DNA of 11,056 nt, taken from assembly GCA_031265015.1 (NCBI GenBank), contig JAISDG010000223.1, positions 1-11,056 of the forward strand, written 5' to 3'. The notes under the pieces are model-generated. The model made no database searches and was not told the DNA's origin. It saw only the letters and a list, made by a program, of their open reading frames with translations. The translations under genes were made by a program, and so were the position numbers. This document shows, piece by piece, positions 6,041 to 11,056 of this stretch (its first letter is position 1; every line of letters begins with the position of its first letter). The stretch comes from Spirochaetaceae bacterium (GTDB lineage Bacteria; Spirochaetota; Spirochaetia; Treponematales; Breznakiellaceae).

Positions 6041-6892
6041 TCAGCTTTTAATCGCCCCGTCACTGATTCCCTTGACGATAAATTTTTGCAGGAACAAAAA
6101 CACTATCACCATGGGAATGATCGACACAAACACCGCGGGAAAGATCAGCTGCCAGGGATTGCCGAACTGGCCGGCGGTGATCCGGGCAAAGTACAGTTCC
6201 AGCACCAGGGTTTTCCGGGACGAATTGCCGATTACCAGGAAGGGCAGAAGATAATCGTTCCATATCCACATGGCGTTAAGGACTATCACCGTCACGGTAA
6301 TGGATTTAAGCAGGGGCATCACGATAAAAAAGAAGATCTGGAACACGTTACAGCCGTCGATAAAGGCCGCCTCTTCTATCCCCAGGGGTACGCCCTTGAC
6401 AAAGCCGTGATAGAGGAACACCGACATGGAAAGGCCGAAGCCGCCGTACATCAGAATAAGGCCCCCGGTATTTTTAAGGCCCATGGAATCGAAGAACTGG
6501 ATCAGCGGATACATGATTGCCTGGAAGGGAATAAGCATGGCGGCCACGAAGACCATAAAAAGAAGGCCCGATACTTTTGTTTTGCACCGGACCATAAGCC
6601 AGGCCGCCATGGAAGAGACAAGCACAATCAGGGCTACCGACACAAAGGTGATAAGGGCGGTAACGCCCAGGGCCCTGAAAAAGTGAATTTCATCCATGGC
6701 CGTAAGGATATACCGGGGATCAAACTTTTCCGGCAGCCCCAGGGGATCGTTGATTATTTCCGCCTGGCCTTTAAAGGAATTCACCAGGAGGAACCACAGC
6801 GGGGCCAGGGTATACAGGGCCAGCAGGATCAGCGCCCCGTAGACTAAAGCCGTTCCTATCCGTTTTTTTACAAAATAATTTCCCGCTGCCAT
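6041..6892 (-). CDS. Sugar ABC transporter permease, MalG type
   Basis: A 283-residue inner-membrane permease of the binding-protein-dependent carbohydrate ABC class, with about six hydrophobic segments. The EAA loop that docks the ATPase is clear: EAAFIDGCNVFQIFFFIVMP starting at E174. The extended N-terminus (KKRIGTALVYGALILLALY), the PLWFLLVNSFKG segment and the C-terminal KFIVKGISDGAIKS ending are family features. It is translated from ATG 6892 with GGAG at 6900-6903, a ribosome site inside the last codons of the partner permease, one base after that gene's stop. It pairs with the MalF-type permease as a heterodimeric channel. Substrate specificity comes from the binding protein and is inferred from malQ. 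Confidence 0.95.
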   Translation of the reverse strand: MAAGNYFVKKRIGTALVYGALILLALYTLAPLWFLLVNSFKGQAEIINDPLGLPEKFDPRYILTAMDEIHFFRALGVTALITFVSVALIVLVSSMAAWLMVRCKTKVSGLLFMVFVAAMLIPFQAIMYPLIQFFDSMGLKNTGGLILMYGGFGLSMSVFLYHGFVKGVPLGIEEAAFIDGCNVFQIFFFIVMPLLKSITVTVIVLNAMWIWNDYLLPFLVIGNSSRKTLVLELYFARITAGQFGNPWQLIFPAVFVSIIPMVIVFLFLQKFIVKGISDGAIKS

Positions 6893-6893
6893 A

Positions 6894-7805
6894 CTACATC
6901 TCCAGTTCCCGTTTTTTGGTAATATTCACCTGGGACAGGGTAATAACGGCGATGATGATAAAAAAGATCACCGCCTGGGCCTGGGCCTTGCCGTAATCCG
7001 GCGGAGCAGTATCCTTGACGGTCCGCAGGATCTGCATGGCCAGCATGCGGGTATTGAACTCCCCGTCGGTCAGGGCCACATTCTGGTCCAGAAGCTTAAA
7101 GCTGTTGGCCAGGGTCATAAAGAACACTACGGTAAACGAGGGCATCAGCATGGGAACGGTAATCTTCCGGAAGGTAAGCCAGGGGGACGCTCCGTCGATG
7201 CTTGCCGCTTCGTACAGATCCCTGGGGATATTGTTGAGCCCCGCGATATAGATGATCATCATGTACCCCGCGGTCTGCCAGGTGCTCAGCAGGGCCAGGG
7301 CAAAGATGGCCTTGACCGAATCCTGGGTCATGTACCGGAGGAACTCTGCGTGCAGTACTCCGCCGGGACCGAAGAGCAGATCGGTAAAAATGATCTGGAA
7401 TATAAACTGCCAGATAAAGCCCAGGGCCAGCCCCCCCAGCATGTTGGGAAGGAAAAAGGTGGTTCTGAACAGGCCCGCCCCACGGACAATGCGGTTGACC
7501 AGGATGGCCATACAAAGGGCCGCCACATTGATGGAGATTACCGCCAGCGCCGTATAGCGCACCGTGTACCACAGGGAACGGACAAACCGTTCGTCCCGAA
7601 AGGCGGCCGCGTAGTTGTCAAAACCCACAAGGGATTTAAAAACCGAAGCGGCCCTTCCGCCGGAGGAAGCGTCAAAGTAGTAGGTTCCCCGCCATGCCGT
7701 AAAGGAATTGAACACCCCCATCACAAAGGGAAGGACAATCACAAAGGCAAAGAGCAGCAGCGCGGGGATCAAAAAAACCAAAAACCACCTTTTGTAGATA
7801 TTCAT
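6894..7805 (-). CDS. Sugar ABC transporter permease, MalF type
   Basis: A 303-residue inner-membrane permease. The first helix (WFLVFLIPALLLFAFVIVLP) and the following SFTAW segment are typical of MalF/UgpA-type proteins. The ATPase-contacting EAA loop is EAASIDGASPWLTFRKITVP from E199. It lacks the large periplasmic P2 insertion of enteric MalF and so resembles the compact permeases common outside enterobacteria. The start at 7805 has AGGAGA at 7810-7815. The binding-protein stop codon TAG (7814-7816) overlaps this ribosome site, a sign of strong coupling. One seven-C run, 7431-7437, lies within the gene. Confidence 0.95.
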   Translation of the reverse strand: MNIYKRWFLVFLIPALLLFAFVIVLPFVMGVFNSFTAWRGTYYFDASSGGRAASVFKSLVGFDNYAAAFRDERFVRSLWYTVRYTALAVISINVAALCMAILVNRIVRGAGLFRTTFFLPNMLGGLALGFIWQFIFQIIFTDLLFGPGGVLHAEFLRYMTQDSVKAIFALALLSTWQTAGYMMIIYIAGLNNIPRDLYEAASIDGASPWLTFRKITVPMLMPSFTVVFFMTLANSFKLLDQNVALTDGEFNTRMLAMQILRTVKDTAPPDYGKAQAQAVIFFIIIAVITLSQVNITKKRELEM

Positions 7806-7813
7806 GGCGTCTC

Positions 7814-9283
7814 CTATTGTTGTTTCAGCCTAATCCACTCTGTTACCGCGAAATCGGCGATAGCCTCGTAATCCGCCTGGGTCCAGGGGGTCTTGATCAT
7901 ATAGTCTTCCATGATTTTAAGACCCACCGTATCGCCGGACCACGGAGCGGGGGCCCCGTGGTAGGGCGCGGCAAGGATGCTGCCGGTCTTCATGTAACCG
8001 AGGATCGAATTCCCCAAAGAATTGGGAACCCTGGTGACGGCGGGATCGGCGTTGTAGGGAATAAAGGCAAAGTCTTCTATCAGGAATTTCTGCCCCTCTT
8101 CGGAGGTGTTAAGCCAAACCAGGAAATCGCAGGCCAGTTTTTTTTCATCCTCCGAAGCCAGGGCGTTCACCGCGTAGTAGTTGGGCACAAAAACCGGAAT
8201 GGAGCTGTTGAGCTTTTCCACGGTCATGCCGTCGGTCCGGACGATGTCGGCGCTTTTAAAGGGCATTTTTACCGGAAGGAATTCCAGCCGTTCCGCCATT
8301 TCCTTATTGAAGTCGGCGATGTTGCCGTAGGCCCAGTTACCCTGCTTAAAGAACACCGCCTTGCTGTCCGCGAAGATCTGTACCGCCTGGTCGTAGCCGA
8401 AGTTCGCGGCGGATACAAAATCCTGGCTCCGCCGGGCGGGTCCGTTCCTGCCTGCCAGGTGGCTGGTCTTAAGGTCCAGCGCCTGGGCATAGTCTATGAA
8501 CGCCGGCCGGGCGGCGCGGATTTTGTCGTCCGACGCGGCCGCGGCCTCGTTGGGGGAGGCAAAAACCGCGTTCAGCGCCACATTGATAAAATGATCCCCA
8601 TAGGTCCACTTTTCCGCGCCCATGACGGCAAAAACGCCGGTCAGGTTTACCGCCAGTCCCGACTGGGCGGGGATAAAGGCGTAGGATCTGCCCGAAAGGG
8701 TTACCCTGGCGGCGGAGGGCAGCGCAATCCACCGGTCCAGGGCCGTTACCAGGGCCGCCCACTCGTCATAACTGGCGCTCCTGATGTCCGCAATCAGGGA
8801 ATCCACCATGTCCGCCCCAAAGATATCCATCAGCATCCGGCGGTCCGCGATATAGCCGTAGCCTTCCACATTGTAGGGAATCCCGTAACTGGTCGCGCCC
8901 CCGGCGGTAAGCCGCAGGGAGGGGGCAATTTCCCGGACCAGCGCGGCAAAAGCGCCGTCCTGTATCAGATTCAGATCCTGGGCAAACCCGCCCTGCTGCC
9001 ATTCAACCAGTTCCTTAACCCCCTGGATGGAAAAGATGGTGGGTTTGTTTCTGGCGTTCATCTCCGCCCGGAGGGTTTCCATATGATCCTGGCCGGAACC
9101 GATGGAAAAGGCCTTGACCCGGACGCCCGCGGCCGCGGAATAGGCCCTGCACATAGCCTCAAACTGCTGGGCGTTTTCGCCCTTGGAATTGTAGATATAC
9201 AGGTCATACCCCTTATCGGGGGCTTTACAGCCAATCACCCAAAGGGCCGCCAGAACCGCCGCAGCGGAAAAAAACCGTTTCAT
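7814..9283 (-). CDS. Sugar-binding lipoprotein of ABC transporter
   Basis: A 489-residue extracytoplasmic solute-binding protein of the SBP_bac_1 carbohydrate class. The signal peptide ends in the lipobox VIGC, so C19 should be lipidated. The mature protein starts with the short beta strand YDLYIYNSKGENAQQFEAM typical of the fold. Further family-like segments include TIFSIQGVKELVEWQQGGFA, an aromatic AVFFKQGNWAYGNIADF stretch and a C-terminal FLIEDFAFIPYN. ATG 9283 has GAGGAG at 9290-9295, six bases upstream. It is the first gene of the operon with two permeases and malQ, which suggests malto-oligosaccharide or another alpha-glucan product as ligand, though the sequence alone does not prove this. 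No ATPase gene is present, so a multitask MsmX/UgpC-type ATPase elsewhere is implied. Confidence 0.95.
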   Translation of the reverse strand: MKRFFSAAAVLAALWVIGCKAPDKGYDLYIYNSKGENAQQFEAMCRAYSAAAGVRVKAFSIGSGQDHMETLRAEMNARNKPTIFSIQGVKELVEWQQGGFAQDLNLIQDGAFAALVREIAPSLRLTAGGATSYGIPYNVEGYGYIADRRMLMDIFGADMVDSLIADIRSASYDEWAALVTALDRWIALPSAARVTLSGRSYAFIPAQSGLAVNLTGVFAVMGAEKWTYGDHFINVALNAVFASPNEAAAASDDKIRAARPAFIDYAQALDLKTSHLAGRNGPARRSQDFVSAANFGYDQAVQIFADSKAVFFKQGNWAYGNIADFNKEMAERLEFLPVKMPFKSADIVRTDGMTVEKLNSSIPVFVPNYYAVNALASEDEKKLACDFLVWLNTSEEGQKFLIEDFAFIPYNADPAVTRVPNSLGNSILGYMKTGSILAAPYHGAPAPWSGDTVGLKIMEDYMIKTPWTQADYEAIADFAVTEWIRLKQQ

Positions 9284-9336
9284 TTTTTACTCCTCAAATT
9301 TGTACTTTAATTTTCCCATAACGCTAGATGAACCTG

Positions 9337-9392
9337 TTCCAAAACCACGCGCTCAAGCGTAGGGCTTTGGGAAAGCCGCATAGGTTTTGAAA
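9337..9392 (-). ncRNA. Candidate structured 5' leader (three-way junction)
   Basis: Read as minus-strand RNA, the outer stem pairs UUUCAAAACC (9392-9383) with GGUUUUGGAA (9346-9337): 10 pairs including one U-G wobble. Enclosed are GGCUUU-CCC-AAAGCC (9377-9363; six pairs, three-base loop) and ACGC-UUGAGC-GCGU (9360-9347; four pairs, six-base loop). The last hairpin abuts the outer stem directly. The wobble would be A-C on the plus strand, which favours the minus-strand transcript. The element starts about ten bases after the predicted transcription start and ends 53 bases before the binding-protein ATG. It matches no riboswitch class I know. It may instead be an operator read as dyads. Confidence 0.35.
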
Positions 9393-9408
9393 AAGATTCC
9401 TGTTTCTC

Positions 9409-9436
9409 ATTTTAGTAGGTATTCCATAAAATGCAA
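9409..9436 (-). promoter_or_regulatory. Candidate promoter of the sugar-transport operon
   Basis: On the minus strand TTGCAT (9431-9436) is followed after 16 bp by TAAAAT (9409-9414), giving a predicted start near 9402 and a leader of about 120 nt. The -35 lies within an inverted repeat at 9428-9444, a plausible repressor site. No regulator gene for this operon is present in the window. Confidence 0.45.
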
Positions 9437-9444
9437 GGCATTTT
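9428..9444. repeat. 7-bp inverted repeat over the -35
   Basis: AAAATGC-AAG-GCATTTT is a perfect dyad. On the plus strand it is followed by two more T, giving a terminator-like hairpin, but no plus-strand gene ends here. On the minus strand it directly follows the TAA (9445-9447) of the small open frame and covers the -35 of the transport-operon promoter. It could be an operator, a weak AT-rich terminator, or both. Confidence 0.4.
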
Positions 9445-9618
9445 TTACGGATGCGTCCGCGCCGAAACCCGTGGGGGTTTTAGAAGCGCCATCAGCGCAT
9501 CAACCGCCCGGTGAACCTCCTGCTGAAAGAGGACCGGATTGTACCCCTGATACCGCCGATCCCTCCATCGGAAGCGGGTTAGCATGGATACTTTCCGGCA
9601 ACATTTTTTGTGAGGCAT
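9445..9618 (-). CDS. Possible small ORF or gene remnant
   Basis: A 57-codon frame from ATG 9618, or 46 codons from ATG 9585, which has GGAAAG just upstream. It encodes a basic start (LTRFRWRDRRYQGYNP), then an amphipathic stretch (FQQEVHRAVDALMALLKPP). It shares the frame of the upstream exonuclease gene and continues without a stop all the way from that gene's TAA. I recognise no family. It may be a real short protein, an eroded C-terminal extension, or chance openness in GC-rich DNA, and the last is quite possible. Confidence 0.2.
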   Translation of the reverse strand: MPHKKCCRKVSMLTRFRWRDRRYQGYNPVLFQQEVHRAVDALMALLKPPRVSARTHP

Positions 9619-9702
9619 TACGCGGGTGTGTCCGCCGGGCTGCCGCTTACCGGAATACTCATTGTCACGGCCGCAGATGCCCGGCTCCGCCCAGGTTCCC
9701 GG
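9619..9702. other. Gap after the exonuclease gene, no terminator seen
   Basis: Taken with 9284-9618, this forms an intergenic interval of about 420 bp between the binding-protein gene and the exonuclease gene. It contains the leader, promoter, dyad and small ORF listed separately. A second dyad, AAACCC-GTGG-GGGTTT at 9465-9480, has no T-tract in the direction of the exonuclease gene, so I see no intrinsic terminator for that gene before 9444. Confidence 0.4.
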
Positions 9703-11056
9703 TTACCCCCTGCGGATAAGCCGTTCCCGCCGCTTTTCCAGATCTTCCCGCAGTCCCCGGGGCAGGGGGCGTTCCGGGCCGCTCCCCGGGGTTTTGTCCG
9801 GGCCCGCGGCCAGGGCTTCTTCTATGTACGCGAGGGCCAGGTCCCGCCGGCCCAGCCGCCGGTCAGCGTCAACGGCCAGGGCCCGCAGGGCCAGGGCTTT
9901 GACCGCCGCGGGCATTTCTTCCGGCGCGCGCTGTGCCGCGGCGGCCGTTTCCGGAAAAGGCGGATTCGGGCCGGGACGGCCCGGAACCGCCGCGGTCCGG
10001 TCCGCCGTTTCCCGGCCCTGCCAGTTCCGCAGGGCCAGGAAACGTTTCCGGGCCTCCTCATAACGGCCCCGGGCGTTCAGGTCAAAGGCCAGCCGGAGGC
10101 AGGACCGGGGATAGGTTTCCGCCGCCGCCTCCAGCAGCAGCCGGGCGCTGGTTTCCAGCTTTCCCCGGGCAGCGGGGCTTAAGGCTTCGTCCCAGAGTCC
10201 GGGCTGCGCGGCGGGCCGGGCCGCGCGCCGCCAGCGCAGGGCCAGATTTTCCCCATCGCAGTAAAAGCGGCGGACCGCCTCCAGGGGGGCGGCGGCGATT
10301 TCCGTAAAGGAACGGAACAGCATCGCCAGGCCGAAAATATCCTTTACGTTGTGATCGCAGATCCCCAGGAGGTCCGCCGTTTCCGGCCCGCCGGAAAAGT
10401 CCGCTCCGGCCCGTAAAAAGTTAAACCAGATGCCCGGGGCCATGGAACCGGGCAGGTCCCCTGTCCGGTCAAGGCCCAGGACCAGGGTTTCAATGGTTGC
10501 CTGGGAACAGTTGGGCAGGATCCGCTTCCAGAGCCGCCGGGCCGGATAGAGTAAATCCGCCTGGAGCAGGGAAGGGACGGCCAGGCCGTTCAGCAGGCAT
10601 CTGGTTTTGAGGATCTGGGTGTCAAAGGCCTTGCCGTTGTAGGTGGTAAGAAACACCGGCTCCGGAGAATCCGCGAAACAGCATCCGGCTTCGGCCAGCA
10701 CGTTCTCAAGAAAATCGGGCTCCCCCGGATAATCCAGCAGGAGAAACTGGGTTAGCTCCAAAACCGGCCATCCCTTTCCGGCGCCTCGGGGATGTTGGTT
10801 TTTCGGGTCCGCGGGCGCCGCAAAACGGCCGAAGGCGGCAAGAAAGGCCGTTGTTCCCGCCCCTCCCGAAAGGCCCGTAGTTTCCAGGTCGAAAAACAAA
10901 AACTGCCGGGGCGTAAGGGACGCGCCGTAAAGGCCGGAAGCGGCATCCGGTATCAGCAGCGGCAGGGTATCGGGCAGTTCCGCGGGAAGAACGGGGACGG
11001 GCAGGGTAAGCTTCCGCCGCAGCACCCGGTACCCGGCGGAAGTCCAGCCCGCCGGC
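9703..11056 (-). CDS. YprB-type DEDD exonuclease domain protein, 5' end outside window
   Basis: A ribonuclease H-like protein of the YprB family, predicted to be a metal-dependent 3'-5' nuclease; the substrate is unknown. Counting from GTG 11025, motif ExoI is FFDLETTGLSGGAGTTAF (D46, E48), the second Asp is D135 in YNGKAFD, and the last is D229 in CDHNVKDI. The conserved ADLLYPARRLWK and DLPGSMAPG segments of the family are present. Residues about 255-440 are helical and TPR-like (GRYEEARKRFLAL, DLALAYIEEALAAG), with a Pro/Ala-rich linker between. GTG 11025 has no ribosome site, and the frame stays open to the window edge, reading GWTSAGYRVLRRK, which looks like genuine family N-terminus. 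I therefore treat the gene as cut by the edge. The end is TAA 9703-9705. Confidence 0.9.
   Translation of the reverse strand, partial: PAGWTSAGYRVLRRKLTLPVPVLPAELPDTLPLLIPDAASGLYGASLTPRQFLFFDLETTGLSGGAGTTAFLAAFGRFAAPADPKNQHPRGAGKGWPVLELTQFLLLDYPGEPDFLENVLAEAGCCFADSPEPVFLTTYNGKAFDTQILKTRCLLNGLAVPSLLQADLLYPARRLWKRILPNCSQATIETLVLGLDRTGDLPGSMAPGIWFNFLRAGADFSGGPETADLLGICDHNVKDIFGLAMLFRSFTEIAAAPLEAVRRFYCDGENLALRWRRAARPAAQPGLWDEALSPAARGKLETSARLLLEAAAETYPRSCLRLAFDLNARGRYEEARKRFLALRNWQGRETADRTAAVPGRPGPNPPFPETAAAAQRAPEEMPAAVKALALRALAVDADRRLGRRDLALAYIEEALAAGPDKTPGSGPERPLPRGLREDLEKRRERLIRRG

Noticed and set aside
5951..6847. A 298-codon plus-strand open frame opposite the MalG-type permease gene
   Set aside because: Its His/Lys/Gly/Gln-rich product is the antisense image of hydrophobic membrane codons; the permease on the minus strand is unambiguous.
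7817..9310. A 497-codon plus-strand open frame opposite the binding-protein gene
   Set aside because: It mirrors the clear solute-binding lipoprotein codon for codon, is rich in Gly/Arg/His/Pro, has no family motif, and arises from GC-biased third positions of the real gene.
9330..9339. GAAC-CT-GTTC dyad resembling a LexA box
   Set aside because: Gram-positive-type LexA sites need a four-base centre; here it is two bases, and no SOS gene follows.
9387..9719. A 110-codon plus-strand frame in the gap right of the transport operon
   Set aside because: No ribosome site or recognisable motif; its product is Pro/Ala/Cys-rich, and it crosses the operon promoter and the exonuclease gene end.

Overview
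The window is about 11 kb of fairly GC-rich bacterial DNA (coding regions near 57-60% GC by eye). It holds nine confident protein-coding genes, one of which runs off the right edge. I see no rRNA, tRNA, CRISPR array, transposase or phage gene. A lipobox-bearing solute-binding protein, a periplasmic-type degenerate LytM protein and an excisionase-HTH/EIIA fusion together suggest a Gram-negative-type spirochaete, perhaps a high-GC Treponema relative. That assignment is an inference from gene style, not from a marker gene.

Left block (1-1323, minus strand): 1-230 is AT-richer and has no convincing gene, but contains an 11-bp perfect inverted repeat. It is followed by a one-protein DNA-binding/PTS EIIA fusion (231-881) and cytidine deaminase (913-1323). 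The fusion gene has its own promoter-like sequence overlapping the cdd stop codon and no Shine-Dalgarno site.

Middle block (1343-4358, plus strand): a near-consensus promoter, overlapped by a divergent -10 for cdd, drives an exported beta-propeller-like protein (1378-2457). This is translationally coupled by a 4-bp overlap to an exported protein with a zinc-ligand-less M23/LytM domain (2454-3338). A zinc-knuckle SAM methyltransferase (3390-4358) follows. The first two look like a cell-envelope pair of unknown function.

Right block (4355-9436, minus strand): a compact operon reads binding lipoprotein, MalF-type permease, MalG-type permease, malQ. It most plausibly imports malto-oligosaccharides or a related glucan breakdown product and disproportionates them in the cytoplasm. 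No ABC ATPase is encoded here, so a shared ATPase elsewhere is implied. The operon is preceded by a candidate promoter and a 5' leader that can fold into a three-way junction of 10, 6 and 4 bp stems. malQ converges on the methyltransferase gene with a 4-bp overlap of the ends.

Far right (9445-11056, minus strand): a YprB-type DEDD exonuclease with a helical, TPR-like C-terminal region, cut by the window edge. Its reading frame stays open for 85 codons past the stop and may contain a small ORF.

Nothing here is a clearly new defence or mobile system. The best leads are the structured leader, the apparently leaderless genes, and the coupled propeller/dead-LytM pair.
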